From positions 140,721 to 204,720 of the forward strand of contig MNCI01015718.1 in NCBI GenBank assembly GCA_015680685.1: a stretch of DNA of 64,000 nucleotides, in the 5' to 3' direction. The notes under the pieces were generated by a model that had not been told where the DNA came from, did not search any database, and saw only the letters and a list, made by a program, of their open reading frames with translations. Both the position numbers and the translations under genes were made by a program. The stretch comes from Gnetum montanum (taxonomy: Eukaryota; Streptophyta; Gnetopsida; Gnetales; Gnetaceae). This document shows positions 38,640 to 50,184 of this stretch, piece by piece; the first letter of the stretch is position 1; the number at the start of each line of letters is the position of its first letter.

Positions 38640-39480
38640 GGTCCTTTCCATAGTGTTTCAAATTTAGTACGTTGTGGCACATGTGTGGGATTTCAGTAGA
38701 GAACCTTATCTCCTGGTTGATATTTAACTTTTCTAATTCTTAGGTCATGACATTGTTTATTGATAGCCTTATGCAATTTGATAGATGATAGATCAAGGTC
38801 AAGGTTGAGGTCACATTCCATGGATGGTGTATGGAGCTCAGTTTGAATGGGAAACGTTGGTAATTTACCTTACACTAACTCATAGGGAGAGTAGCCTATA
38901 GGGAGTTTCCATGTGGAGTGGTATGCCCAAAGAGCATCGTTCAGTTTAGTGCTCCAATCTTGCCTAAACTTGCTAATGGTTCTTGTAAATAGCTTTGTAA
39001 TCTCCCTATTGGTGACTTCTGTTTGACCGTTCACTTGGGGGTGGCATGGTGTGGTCAATTTATGCTCAACCCCTAAGAGTTGCATTAATTTCCAAAAATT
39101 TGCACCTGTGAAGTGTGTACCATTGTCTAAAATAAGTGCACATGGCACACCAAACCTATTTATGATTTGTTGTTGAACAAATCATGTAGCTGTAGATGAT
39201 GTACAATCTTTAACAACAACTGCTTCGACTCATTTTGTTAGGTAATCAACGGCAACAATAATATAGGATTTCCATTGGACATTAGTGTAATTGGACCCAT
39301 AAAATCAATTCCCCAAATGTTGAAGGGTTCTAAAGGTTTGATCCATTGTTGTGGGCCCTCCATTCTAGCAATCATTTCCCCATCACGTTGATAATGCTCA
39401 CAAAATTGGATGAAACGATGGGCATCCCAAAATAATGTAGGCCAATAATATCCTGCAAGTAGGATCTTGATGGCCGTTCA
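38640..39480 (-). pseudogene. Integrase of element N, largely readable
   Basis: Reading leftward: WGIDFMGPI near 39310 holds the first catalytic Asp. The open stretch 39148-38870 (92 residues) has LDNGTHF with the second Asp, TTPCHPQVNGQTEVTNREI with the catalytic Glu, and IGYSPYELVYG-type wording near the end. All three catalytic acids survive, but the stretch between the first Asp and 39148 is frameshifted. The style (TTPCHPQ, NREI, PYELV) is that of Athila integrases. Right end runs into the gap at 39525. Confidence 0.82.
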
Positions 39481-39524
39481 TCTCCTAGTGTAAGAACCCC
39501 CACAAGGACCCTCATGAGCATCTT

Positions 39525-40004
39525 NNNNNNNNNNNNNNNNNNNNNNNNNNNNNNNNNNNNNNNNNNNNNNNNNNNNNNNNNNNNNNNNNNNNNNNNNNNN
39601 NNNNNNNNNNNNNNNNNNNNNNNNNNNNNNNNNNNNNNNNNNNNNNNNNNNNNNNNNNNNNNNNNNNNNNNNNNNNNNNNNNNNNNNNNNNNNNNNNNNN
39701 NNNNNNNNNNNNNNNNNNNNNNNNNNNNNNNNNNNNNNNNNNNNNNNNNNNNNNNNNNNNNNNNNNNNNNNNNNNNNNNNNNNNNNNNNNNNNNNNNNNN
39801 NNNNNNNNNNNNNNNNNNNNNNNNNNNNNNNNNNNNNNNNNNNNNNNNNNNNNNNNNNNNNNNNNNNNNNNNNNNNNNNNNNNNNNNNNNNNNNNNNNNN
39901 NNNNNNNNNNNNNNNNNNNNNNNNNNNNNNNNNNNNNNNNNNNNNNNNNNNNNNNNNNNNNNNNNNNNNNNNNNNNNNNNNNNNNNNNNNNNNNNNNNNN
40001 NNNN
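39525..40004. other. Assembly gap, 480 N
   Basis: Unknown sequence lying where RNase H of element N should be. Reading frames across it are meaningless. Confidence 0.95.
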
Positions 40005-41060
40005 GAAAGGTACATACTTTTTTGTTAATTCCATCAATGGTTTGGCAACTTTTGAAAAGTTCTCAATAAATCTCCTATAGTAGCTAATATGTCCAAGGAA
40101 TGACCAAATATCTTTCACAGTTTTTGGTTGACAGGTAATTCCTTGGATAATTTTGATTTTCTCGGGTCTACCTTTGTCCCTATGTGTGAGATTTTGTGCT
40201 CTAGTATTACACCTTCTTGGACCATCAAATGGCTTTTCTACTAGTTGAGCCTCAAATTGGTTTCTACACATATTTTTAACACTTGCTCCAACTAGTCCAA
40301 GGATTGATCAAATTTTGCTCCATAACTAGAGAAGTCATCCATAAAGATCTCCACGCCATTCCCTATCTACTATTGGAATATGCTTAGAACTAGTTTTTGA
40401 AACATTGCAGGGGAATTGCACTTGCCAAATGATATCTATTTATATGCAAACATTCCCCAAGGACTGGTGAACGTAGTTTTGGCTTGGTCTGTTGAGGCTA
40501 TTTGTATTTGGTTATATCTACTATATCCATCTAGAAAACTATAATAGTGATGCCCTATGATGGTGTCTAAGACTTGGTCGACAAATGACAATGGAAAATG
40601 ATCTTTGAATGTTGCCATATCTAGTAGCCTGAAATCTATGGACACCCTCCATTTACCTTCCTTTTTAGGCATAATAACTAAGGGACTAACCCATTCGCTA
40701 TCAGCAATGGGGTATATGAAGCTAGCCTTGAGAATTTGTTCAATTTCTTCCTTAACTACTTACTTCAACTTAGGGTTTAATAGCCTCTACGATTTTCTTC
40801 GAGGATTCATGGAGGGGTCAGTGTAAATTCTATATTGGCATATCCTAGGATCTATTCTAGTTATTTCGAGATATGACCAAGTGAAGGCTTTTGACCATTT
40901 ATTTATTACTTTCAACAGTTCTTCTTTCTATTGAGAAGAAAGCTTAGCATTGATAATTATTGATTTTCCATTTTTAAGGAACACGTATTCCATACCAATG
41001 GGCAATGGTTTCAGCTCGAGGGGCTCCTACTTAAATTTCTCAAGGATTTCCAACTTCTCC
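40005..41060 (-). pseudogene. Reverse transcriptase of element N
   Basis: From right to left: a pre-RT region (SYLEITRIDPRICQYRIYTDP near 40850), an IADSEWVSPLVIMPKKEGKW segment, then the open stretch 40672-40436 (78 residues) with WRVSIDFRLLD, DHFPLSFVDQVLD, YSFLDGYSRYNQIQI and TFTSPWGMFAY. The catalytic box reads FMDDFSSYG near 40345 and [17 protein letters not shown] follows near 40080. Both active-site Asp are kept. The wording matches Athila-type RT closely. A few stops and frameshifts remain, and the rest is in the gap. Confidence 0.86.
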
Positions 41061-41314
41061 CAATTGATATTTTCAAGGTTAAGACTTGGAACTTGGTAAT
41101 GGACTTGCTCTAATGCTTCTATGCTATTGATGTAAGCACAAGTCAAACCCTTAGTTGGTTCCATGCATATGAGTGAATTGCTTTCTTGATCAATTGTCAA
41201 CCACTAGGTGTCTTCCTATCATGTGGCTACTGCATACAGGCATCTTTATATATTAATCACTTGTGCACACTGATTGCATGTAGGAAATGCTAAACTTTGC
41301 ACAAACCATGACCT

Positions 41315-41690
41315 CTACATGCAATTACACCCTGTGTCACTGTATGCAATGCATGAAACTTTCTTCTTCTCAATCTTTATGAATGTATTTTCCTTTGATA
41401 TTTCTAGGGAAAGATCATGGATTCCTAGGCATGCATCGATGGTGCTTAGCCATGCTCTTCCCATTATGATTGGGAAGTCCTCCTTACCATTGTTTACCTG
41501 AATCACTAGGAAGTCAGCTAGGTACGACCATCCACAAATAGTGGTAACAATATCTTCCATCATTCCTAATGGGACAATGATGGACTGGTCAGCCAACTCT
41601 AGATAGATGTTGCTCTTTTTCCATGGTGGCAGGTCCTAGGCCTTGTACATTTCCTGAGAAATTAGGTTGACACTGGAACTTGAATCCAAA
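41315..41690 (-). pseudogene. Aspartic protease of element N
   Basis: The open stretch 41596-41315 (93 residues) reads SIIVPLGMMEDIVTTICGW, ADFLVIQVNNGKEDFPIIMG, RAWLSTIDACLGI. This is the second half of an Athila-type retropepsin, including the conserved I-I-M-G-R-A-W-L block. The active-site region upstream near 41670 reads LLDSSSSVNLIS, so the usual Asp-Ser/Thr-Gly appears as Asp-Ser-Ser. The same domain of K at 46723-46944 is very similar. Confidence 0.75.
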
Positions 41691-42469
41691 AGAGTCTTGC
41701 ATGGTGCATTTCCAGTGATTTATAAGTATATCAGAGGACTCCTAGGATTAGAGAATTTCCTGGGAAGGTGGCCAACTTTAATCCAATCGGTGATGACATG
41801 TGTTACCATGACCATATGCATTGAGTGTGGTGATTGGGTTGAAGGAGGCTCTGAATTTTTGATTGATACTGAGGCATCTAAAGAATCAGCTGCTTGTGAT
41901 TGAAATGGCTTGGTTGGTCTGTTGGTTCTAAAGAAAGGTCTTTTCTTCATGTGGTTGTTGGAACCAATAGTAGGTTTAGAGTTAATAGCCCTTGTGGCAT
42001 TACGTTGTTGCAGCTAGGTATGGATTTCACCTTGCATAGTTGGAGCAAGTAGTAGTGGACCTATTGGTGGAAGAGATGTGGTCGGATGAGAAGGATGATA
42101 TGCTTGCAGAATATCGTCCCTAGAAGACAGAGTTCCATAATACTCGTAGGCTTGGTAGTGAGGTTGAGGAGTGATGTGACCAGTAGAATCATGTGGGGAG
42201 ATTGGCTGTTGCACGTAATATCCATACAGGTTAGGTTGCTGGTACGGATACTATTGCCTTGGTGGTGGCATTCCCCATGATTGTGGGTGCTGCCACTATT
42301 GATATTGCTCAATCAGTTGTGGTGGAGTTCCACTTGAATAATACATTAAGGGTTGGTGGAATTGTCTTGGGTTACCTTGGTAAGGTAACCTTTAGGGTGC
42401 TTGTCGTTTGTTTAATCATGGGTTGAGTGCATACACTGTAGACTCTTGTAGATGTGAGATTACAGGGCA

Positions 42470-44000
42470 ACATCCCTTAGGATGGTCATATTGACATATT
42501 TCACATCCACTATCATTTTCTATTTCTGACTCCACAACCTATTCAATGATGGAAACTTTGCCCTTATCCTTGCTACGTGCATGTTCAGCTTCTCTCTTTT
42601 TTCTTTTTTCATGATCGCTACCTTGCTCTCTAGACTCATGTACTATTTTAAGAACAAATTGAAATCTATTTTCTAGGGAATCCCACATTTTTTTACCTTT
42701 GCCAATACTTCTAATGTCAAATTTTGTATAGGCAAATTTTTTCTATTCACCATCTCTTCAAGTGGTGACTCTTCTTCATCCTCACAAAATCTTACTCCCC
42801 TCTTCTGGAGGGACGGATCTTAGTTATACTCTTCCACAGTTTCTCTCTTCCATAGCTTACCTTCTTCCTTAGCAACTTGCTCCAATAGTCTTTGAATTTG
42901 ATGGGACCTAACCTCGAATAGTCTTCCTTGGGAATAAGTCCCAATGGTTCTTTTCGTTTCATGCCTAAGCCCATCCACGAGATGATGTAGTTGATCCCTT
43001 TGCAAATAACTATGGCTAGGACAATGGTGTAACAATGCATAATATTGGCCCATGGTAGCATCCAAGGGTTCATGTCTTTCTTGTTTCCAACCTTGGATTT
43101 GCTCTCGCAAGTTAGACACTCAGGAGTACATTTGGTACTTGTCATTAAATAGTTCTAACATAGTACTCCACCTACAAATGGATTCTGATTCTAAAGACTG
43201 GTACCAAATTTTCGCTTCTTTAACTAGTGTTCGTGGAAACAACTTAAGTTTTTTTCATTCATTCCCTATATTTTGTAAGGTACATGCATCATGGAATGCT
43301 TGTAAGTGATTTTAAGGATCAGCGTTGTATCCCTGTTCAAATCGTGGGATATTGTTCATACCTAATCTCTTGATCCTACTATCTTTCTAATGCCTTGTTG
43401 AAATTTAACAGCCTTAGTTATGTCCAACATACTTTGAGTAGCAAGTACGGGTTCATCGTGATCATCTCGTCCATGGAATTTATGATGCCTATGTTGTTCC
43501 CTACACTTCCTTCTTCTATGTTGTGACTCTCTAGAGTGCTCTCATCCCCTTTTCTGGCTATTTCGTCTATGACTTTCATTTTGCCTACCTTTATTTCCAT
43601 GGTCTTTTTCTTTATGACTACATCCGAACACTGAAGGAGAGGATGAAGGAGATGATGAAGGTGAAGAAGAAATAGAACCATCATAATGATAGTGTCCACC
43701 ACCTTCTCTTCAGTGGTCTCATCCTCAATCGCGATTGCAATAAGAATGACCATCTTTATCATATGTCCATGTCCAATTTTTAGACCCTTTGTACCCATGG
43801 GTATCAGAACCTGGGTTATGAATAGTGGAATGAAGGTTTTGATACACAACCCTTGGCCAAAGTCAAGGGGAGGAACATCGTTGTATGGCCAACTACCTGA
43901 GGTAGGTCTACCACCCTCATTTTCGCTTAAGACATGTGGGGCATCCTGGGACCACTTACCCTTCAAACAATTATGATGTCTCTCCTATTATAAGTCCCTT
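42470..44000 (-). pseudogene. Gag of element N
   Basis: Two overlapping open stretches (43145-42792 and 43119-42820, in different frames) show a frameshift within gag. Key segments are RDQLHHLVDGLRHETKRTIG and VAKEEGKLWKRE, which match the gag at 10650-10760. A zinc knuckle CEICQYDHPKGC lies near 42500, followed by a Pro/Gln/His-rich linker to about 42060. An N-terminal Arg/Asp-rich part reads through 43966-43418. Gag packages element RNA in virus-like particles; this copy is not translatable as one protein. Confidence 0.72.
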
Positions 44001-44457
44001 TGACATTGTGCCTCTATGGGATGGTATTCTTTGAGTCATGGTCTTGCACAATGTATTCTATGTATAAGTGTGACATGCCAATTCATGTGAGAGCATAAAG
44101 AAGCATGCTCAGGATTAAACAATTGGGAGGTAACACTATGTTACCTTTTAAGTCTCACCAACACAATTGTTTATCTTAATGGAGGATAAAGGTGAAGTCT
44201 GGTATATACTCATTGGGATGAATATATACCACTCGAACTTGTTGAGGGACTGGCAAATCAATGTCATGTGTATTACACCACCAACTGTTACCTGTTTCAG
44301 ACCTAGGCGGTGAGGCACTTCTATATGAATAAGGAGACATACTTGTCTATTCAGTGTGCAATGTATTCTTGTTTATTATTTTCTCAATTAACCCTAAGGG
44401 TTCGTTCCAATGATGTGAATGATTTCCTATGTTCTAGTTAGCACACAAACAACTAAG

Positions 44458-44475
44458 TCCCTATCAACAACACCA
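44458..44475 (-). promoter_or_regulatory. Primer-binding site of element N (tRNA-Asp type, decayed)
   Basis: The minus strand reads TGGTGTTGTTGATAGGGA one base after the LTR end. Plant tRNA-Asp would pair with TGGCGCCGTTGCCGGGGA. Most of the differences are C-to-T or G-to-A, the decay expected of methylated cytosines. Position right after the LTR and agreement with the better sites in K and at 63545 support the call. Confidence 0.75.
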
Positions 44476-44476
44476 A

Positions 44477-45384
44477 TGATGAGCAGCAAGGTACCCTTAT
44501 GCTCAACCATACGAATATGAGTGTTTCACACATGATCCAGTCGAATTCCAAGGACTAATTGCTTATGCGCCCTTGTGGAACAAGGATGGGTTAGTTGATT
44601 GTTGTCTTCCCAAGCTTACCTGTATGTCATGATTGTATGGTTAAGTAAGCTTGAGGCATATGATTTTTATAGCTTTTATATTTTTATGTCTTGTTCTAGT
44701 AGGGAAGGAGAGAGGTAACTAAGTAACTAATTTAACTTAACTACTCATTAACTAAGTTCTAAATAATCCTAACACCAACATCCATTTCCACTTGCTGTAC
44801 ACATCCTAAACCAATTCAACATTGCTAGGATTACCAAACGCTAATTGTTACTGGGTTACCAAACATTACACACATGCTCGAAGTGGTCATGCTTGTGTAA
44901 TTTAACGATTTCCTTAATTGATCAAAATGAATTACTGTGCTAATAACAGAAATGTAAAGTTCATAAAATAGAATAAAATAAAATAAATGCATAAGAAAAT
45001 AAAATAAAAGAAATTCGTAAGAAAACAAATCTCAAGTGCTACAAGGATGAATCAAAGAGCTTGTCTTTATTGCCGTACATAAGGTGTGCTCAGGTACACA
45101 ATGCTCAAATAAAGATCTATCCACACTTAGACCTCCTGCTGTGGGCACTTGGAAAATACTCTAACTTTCAAACAAACTACAAGAGTTTTGCTACTTGACT
45201 GCTAAAATACTTTTTTTCCCAATTGTGCACCTGGGCACTATATTTATAGACTTGGGAGCAACTACTCTAATAATTAGAGTAACCACTCTAATAATTAGAA
45301 TAACAACTAAAGTAACCACTAGAGTAACCACTCTAATAATTAGAATAATTGCTAGAGTAACCGCTAGAGTAACCGCTCTCATAA
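44477..45384 (-). repeat. 5' LTR of element N (LTR E)
   Basis: The + strand runs from TGATGAGCAGCAAGG to CTCTCATAA (terminal CA changed to AA), 908 bp. TATA box on the minus strand at about 45238-45250 (CTATAAATATAG). An array of CTCTAATAATTAGAG and CTAGAGTAAC units lies at 45261-45380, with about four of the palindromic units. Doubled GGGTTACCAA segment near 44828-44870. The two overlapping hydrophobic frames at 45191-45412 are translations of this palindromic array. Confidence 0.87.
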
Positions 45385-45389
45385 CAAGT

Positions 45390-46330
45390 GTGTCTAAGGA
45401 ATGACCAAACATCTTTAATAATTTTTGGTTGATGAGTTATTCATTAAATGACCCTTATCTTTTTAAGGTCCACCTCAATCCTTGCTTGAGAAATTTTGTG
45501 TCGTAGTACAATGCCCTTCTAGACCATTAGATGACTCTTTGCCAATTAAGCCGAAGAATCATCTCCACACACCTTTTAAGCACTTACTCAGGATAGTCCA
45601 AGACTTGCTCAAATGTGGTGCCATAGGTGGAAAAGTCATTAATGAATACTTCCATCCTATAATCAATGTTTTGCTAAAAAAATGCTCAAGACCAAGCGTT
45701 GGAATGTTGTAGGATCATTACATAGACTAAAAAGCATCTTTTGATATGCAAAAGTTTCCCAAGGACTCATGAATGTTATTTTGACCTGCTCCTCTAGTGC
45801 GATCTAGATTTGGTTGTAACCATTATAACCATCTAAAAACTATAATAGAAATGTCTAGATATAGTGTCTAACACTTGATCCACAAATGGAAATGAAAAGT
45901 GATCTTTGAATGTTGACATATTTAATAGCCACAAGTCAATGCAAACCTACCACTTACCACATTTCTTTGGCACAATCACGATTGGACTAACCCACTCACT
46001 ATCTGCAATGGGATAGATAAATCCCATCTTGAGGACTTATTTGATTTTCTCTTTGATGATCAACCTCAATTTGGGGTTTAACCATTGCTACAACTACCTC
46101 TTTGTCTTTTTGGCCAAATTAATGTAGATACGATGCAAGCATATCCTAGGATTAATTCTTGTGAGTTCAGGATATGACCAAGCAAAGGCTGTTGGCCATT
46201 TGTTGACCACCTTCAACAACATTTGTTGTTTAGGGGCGAGATTGGCATTGATTATTATGGGGTTGCGACTTGTCACAAATGCATACTCTATGTCAATGGA
46301 TGGATTTTTCAACTCTAAGGGCTCTTATTT
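45390..46330 (-). pseudogene. Reverse transcriptase of element K
   Basis: Resumption of the pol frame cut by element N. Right end: open stretch 46312-46094 (NKWPTAFAWSYPELTRINPRI), the same pre-RT region as in N. Then YYSFLDGYNGYNQIQI near 45830 and a catalytic box reading FINDFSTYG near 45640, where the first Asp has become Asn. KMFGHSLD at the left edge near 45400 joins directly to the RNase H part at 34614. Dead by both the active-site change and stops. Confidence 0.82.
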
Positions 46331-46689
46331 AAAATTTTCAGGGATTTTCAACTCTCCCCAATAGGTATCATCATTTGCATTATTAGAGAGTTGGTGATGA
46401 ACTTTCTCTAGTTTATCCATGCTTTTAATATATGCACATGTCAAACTCTTAGTAGGTTCCATGCAAAGTATGCTACTTTAAAATCAATTGTCAACCATTG
46501 GATGTCCTCTTGTTTTGTGGTTGTTGTGTAGAGGCACCTTGGAACTTCAAATTCATTTGCATATTATCTACATGATTTTATGGATGTGCTCTTAATAGAC
46601 TAGAGTTTTTGCACATAATTGCACCTAGTATCACTATACATGATGCATGGAACTCTTTTCTTCTCGATCTTTCCAAATTCATTCTCCTT

Positions 46690-47000
46690 GGAAATTTCTA
46701 AGGAGAGATCTCTAATGTCCATTCATGAATCAACAGTGCTCAACCATGTCCTTCCCATACTAATTGGAAAGCCCCCCTTGTAGTTTTCAACCTTGATCAC
46801 CAGAAAATTGGTAGGATAAGACCACCCATAAACAGTGGTCACCATGTCCTTCACAAGTGCCAAAGGTATAGTAATTAACTGGTCTACTAATTCTAGATGG
46901 ATATTACTCATCTTGAGAGGTAGTAGGTCCCATGCTTTGTACATGTCATGGAAAATTAGATTGACACCAGAACTTGAATCAAGAAGAGACTTGCATGGCT
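46690..47000 (-). pseudogene. Aspartic protease of element K
   Basis: The open stretch 46944-46723 (73 residues) reads LELVDQLITIPLALVKDMV, NFLVIKVENYKGGFPISMG, RTWLSTVDS, matching the protease of N residue by residue in most places. Upstream near 46975 the active-site region reads LLDSSSGVNLI. Confidence 0.72.
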
Positions 47001-47249
47001 CATGTTCAACAATCTACAAGTAAATGAGAGGACTTCCAGGGTCAAATCCTTTTTGGGCAAGGTTGCCATCCTTGATCCAATCAAATACAATGTGGGTTAA
47101 CATGATAGTAAGGATCTTAGGAGGTGTTTGGTTTGAAAGAGGATGAGGGAGAGATAGAGCAACCAACCACATTAGTCTATGAGGAGATCAAAGGACTATT
47201 GGGTTGAAAGAATGGTTGTTTTTAATATCTAGGTTCCAAATCATTGACT

Positions 47250-48970
47250 AGGAAGCCAATTACAAGTTGACAACCTTAGTAGCATTACGTTGTTGTGGTT
47301 GTGATGGAATTTCACCTTGCATAGATGGAGTAGGAGCTAATTAGATGAAGGATGAAGCAACATGTGCTAAAGGATGAGAAGGGTGATAGGGATATGGGGT
47401 TTTCCATCTAGTAGATGGAGAATATGTTTTATGATACTTTGGAGGATAGTATTTATGTTGAATAGAAGTGTGCTAGAAGAGTAACGCAAAGAAATTGGTT
47501 GCTAAACTTAGTACCCATATGGATCTAGTTGCCTATAAGGGTACTACTAGCTTGGTGGTGGCATTCCCCACTACTGTGGGTGTTAACACTACTGGTATTG
47601 CTCATATGGCTATGGTGGAGCTTACTTGGATAATAAGTATGTTGTTGTTGGTGGAATTGCCTTGGACTACCTTGAGGATAAGGCAATCTTCTAGGTTCTT
47701 GCTTTCTTGCCAATATAGAATTTAGCATGTATAACCCAAACTCCTGCAAGTGTGACATGACAAGGCAACATCCTTTAGGATGTTCGTATTCGTAGATTTC
47801 ACACCCACCATTGTAATCTAATTATGACTCCACAACCTCTTCTACTACTACAACTATGGTCATGATCACTGCTCTTCTCTCTTGATTCTTATGCAATTTT
47901 TAGAGTAGTTTGGAAATTTTCATCCAAAGAGCTCCATAATATATCAACCTTGGCTGATATATTGAAAATATATTTTTATATTGACAAGGTTTTTTGCTAC
48001 ACCACCTCATCAAGTGGTGACTCCTCCTTGTTGTTAAACATTCCTTTTTCTAATGGAATGATCCCTCAAATTTTGGGATATTGTTCATGTCAAGTCACTT
48101 GATCTAACTATCTTTCACATGCCTGGTTGGAATTTTCACTACCTCTACAATATTCAACATACTCTAAGTTGCCAGCAAAGGTTCATCATCTCATTATTTC
48201 TATGATGCATATGATGTCCTCTACTACCCCTTCATTCATGGTAGGCTTGGTGATCATTATTGTCCCGCTGTTCACCTTCATCACAATTGTCCTTTTTGTA
48301 GCATTTGTTAGACCCAAAAGAGGATGAAGAAGATGTAGATGAAGAGGGTGAAGAAGGAGGAGCACTACCACCAGCATGGTGTTTGAGACCTCCTGTACGC
48401 TTATCATGGTTACATTCATCATCTTTCTTGTCATCCCGATGCTTGCTCGAGGCCCTACTTGGACTACCACTTTTTCCTGAACCTAGACTGGTGATACTAG
48501 ACTACAAGTTTAGCTTTGATCCCCCATCACCAATATCAAGGGGTATAGAATCTTTATGTTTAGAACCCCCTAGAGAGAGGATCCTCAATGTAATTTTGGT
48601 TGAGTAAGAACAAGGGATTGGTGAACCATTTTCCCTTCATAACCTCATGGTGCTTCTCCTAGTGTCGATCACTCCCATGTTGTGTTTCAGTGAAATGGTA
48701 GTTTTAGTAGTCATAGTCATGCACAACGTACTCATCTTGAAGATCCTGGATGCCCAAACTCTTAAGATTTTGGAGCAACATCTTGGGCATAGATTGATCA
48801 GGAGGCATTACAATGTTGTCCTTCATATCTCATCATCGTAGTTGCTCATCCTAGTGTAAGATGAAGGTGAAGGCAAGCACATACTCATCTGGATGAGTAT
48901 ATACCACCTTGCATTCTCAAGGCACTGGTGGTTTAGTATCAATGTGCTTGTGAGAAGAAGACATTCTACA
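47250..48970 (-). pseudogene. Gag of element K
   Basis: The open stretch 47758-47525 begins MSHLQEFGLYMLNS and continues into the Pro/Gln/His-rich linker shared with N. A zinc-knuckle remnant CEIYEYEHPKGCC lies near 47800, with the second Cys changed to Tyr. Further right, basic and charged frames to about 48970 correspond to the N-terminal gag. The region 48310-48360 is rich in GAAGAAGA-type acidic codons on the + strand, a by-product of CTTCTTCC on the coding strand. Confidence 0.65.
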
Positions 48971-49099
48971 ATTAAAATAAGTTATTAGTGTGCTTAAATT
49001 ATTATATTAATTTTTAGAATGATTGTTGACCTTAATATTCATCCAATTATGTTAAATAATTTTATATACCTAGATAGCGCATGTTTCAAAAAAATAGAA

Positions 49100-49117
49100 T
49101 CCCTGGCAATGATGTTA
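49100..49117 (-). promoter_or_regulatory. Primer-binding site of element K (tRNA-Asp type)
   Basis: The minus strand reads TAACATCATTGCCAGGGA next to the 5' LTR. Against TGGCGCCGTTGCCGGGGA the differences are mostly G-to-A plus one C-to-T. The 3' half TTGCC-GGGA is well kept. Confidence 0.78.
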
Positions 49118-49118
49118 A

Positions 49119-49963
49119 GGATGAGTGGCAAGTACCTCTATTTCTTCCAGTACACTAGCCTCTAGGAAGTGAACTTGCCCTAGCAATCATTCATTATCTT
49201 CCTAATTACAGTTGTAATATTCAAAGGTATGATTAAGTGTAATTGAGGAATATGATTTTTATTATTTTTATGTTTTATGTTTTGGATGCTTAAAATAAAG
49301 GATGGAAGGAATGAAGTATTTCAATTGCTAATTTAATCTAACTAACTGCACCTAACTAATCCTAAGATAAGCATCTGTTACCACTTGTCATACACATCTT
49401 GAACATGTTTTGCACTACTAGGTTATCAAACATTAAGCAGTACTAGGATTACCAAGCACCAAGTATATGCTAGAAGTGGTTGTACTTATGTGCTTAATTA
49501 ATTGTTACTTAATCTAGCTTAGTTTAGCCTAATTAATTATTTAATTACTTAAAGGATTAAATGAAATCACATAAAATAGTAAATGCATAAATAAATAACT
49601 AATCTATTTCTAAGTGCTACAAGGTTTATCAAAAGGCTCATCTTTATTGCCATTTGCATTGTTGTGCTTAGGTACATTAGTGCTCGAATAAATATCTGTA
49701 CACATTCTAACTCTTGCTGCAAGCACTCAAAAAAATATTCTCTCTTCCAAATCATAAAAGTGCAAGAGCTCTACTACAACTATGACAAGGCATTCCATAA
49801 ACACAGTAGGTGAGCATGTATTTATAGACTTTATTGTGGAGCTACATCGACAAGGCCTCATAAATGCAACAAATACTACATTGAAGCAACCAAGTCAATG
49901 AGGATCCATTGATGAGGCCACATCGGTGGGGGCTCATTGACTTGACACTTTAATGCTTCATCA
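49119..49963 (-). repeat. 5' LTR of element K (LTR F)
   Basis: The + strand runs from GGATGAGTGGCAAG to GCTTCATCA, 845 bp. TATA box on the minus strand at about 49815-49828 (TCTATAAATACATG). The array at 49840-49950 carries ACATCGACAAGGCC, CAAGTCAATGAGG and CATTGATGAGGCC, a decayed version of the array in LTR B. Right flank ATGTC is the target copy. Confidence 0.82.
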
Positions 49964-49968
49964 ATGTC

Positions 49969-50184
49969 CCCAAGGAATACTCTCATAGCATGATCTAGAT
50001 ACACTGTTCCTCATTAATAACGCATTTTTTCTTTCTCTTTCTACACTTTCTTTGTTATTTCCTTTACACATAATGTTGAATGTTACATATATTTGATGTT
50101 TGGTATATTTTCTTCTTATGCATAATGTCTAATATAACATATATTTGACATTTTCCATGACATATAGGAAAGGGATGTCATAAT
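49969..50184 (+). repeat. Possible copia-type LTR right end
   Basis: T-rich sequence with the word TATATTTGA repeated twice (near 50088 and 50143) ends just before a primer site at 50185. This is how the right part of a copia LTR would look, but no left end or second LTR was found. Confidence 0.35.

Larger units (their letters stand above)
34615..45384 (-). mobile_element. Element N: Athila-type element nested in the pol of K
   Basis: Its LTRs are 34615-35619 (3') and 44477-45384 (5'). They are close to each other by eye, roughly nine bases in ten, and share the CTCTAATAATTAGAG array. Flanking pentamers are CTAGT (34610-34614) and CAAGT (45385-45389). The K pol sequence reads on across the junction and matches the uninterrupted copy of the same region inside N near 40080 (TAGTAGCTA, then TGTCCAAGGAATGACC). 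The primer site is at 44458-44475 and the polypurine tract at 35620-35632. Coding order from the right: gag, zinc finger, protease, RT, gap, integrase. A solo LTR (36269-37146) sits in the 3' untranslated part. Confidence 0.87.
26382..49963 (-). mobile_element. Element K: Athila-type Ty3/gypsy element split by nested insertions
   Basis: Reconstructed from matching ends. The 3' LTR is 26382-27346 and the 5' LTR is 49119-49963. Both carry the same ATGTCGACA-type array and the same ends. Flanking pentamers ATGTT (26377-26381) and ATGTC (49964-49968) differ by one base. A polypurine tract adjoins the 3' LTR and a primer site adjoins the 5' LTR. Coding order on the minus strand from the right is gag 47500-48960, protease 46690-47000, RT 45390-46330, then after the nested element RNase H 34000-34614, integrase 32790-34000, a homologous noncoding segment 31130-32780, and an extra degenerate frame 28590-30954. 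The element is interrupted by N (34615-45384), and a partial LTR (28125-28575) also lies inside. Without these it would be about 12 kb, a normal Athila size. Confidence 0.82.

Noticed and set aside
39372-40271. 299-codon frame on the minus strand
   Set aside because: Its middle is the 480-N gap; only the right end is real RT sequence, listed separately.
43686-43976. 96-codon frame on the plus strand
   Set aside because: Opposite strand of the gag of element N; composition follows from the gag codons.
45191-45412. Overlapping hydrophobic frames on both strands
   Set aside because: They are translations of the palindromic CTCTAATAATTAGAG array in LTR E.
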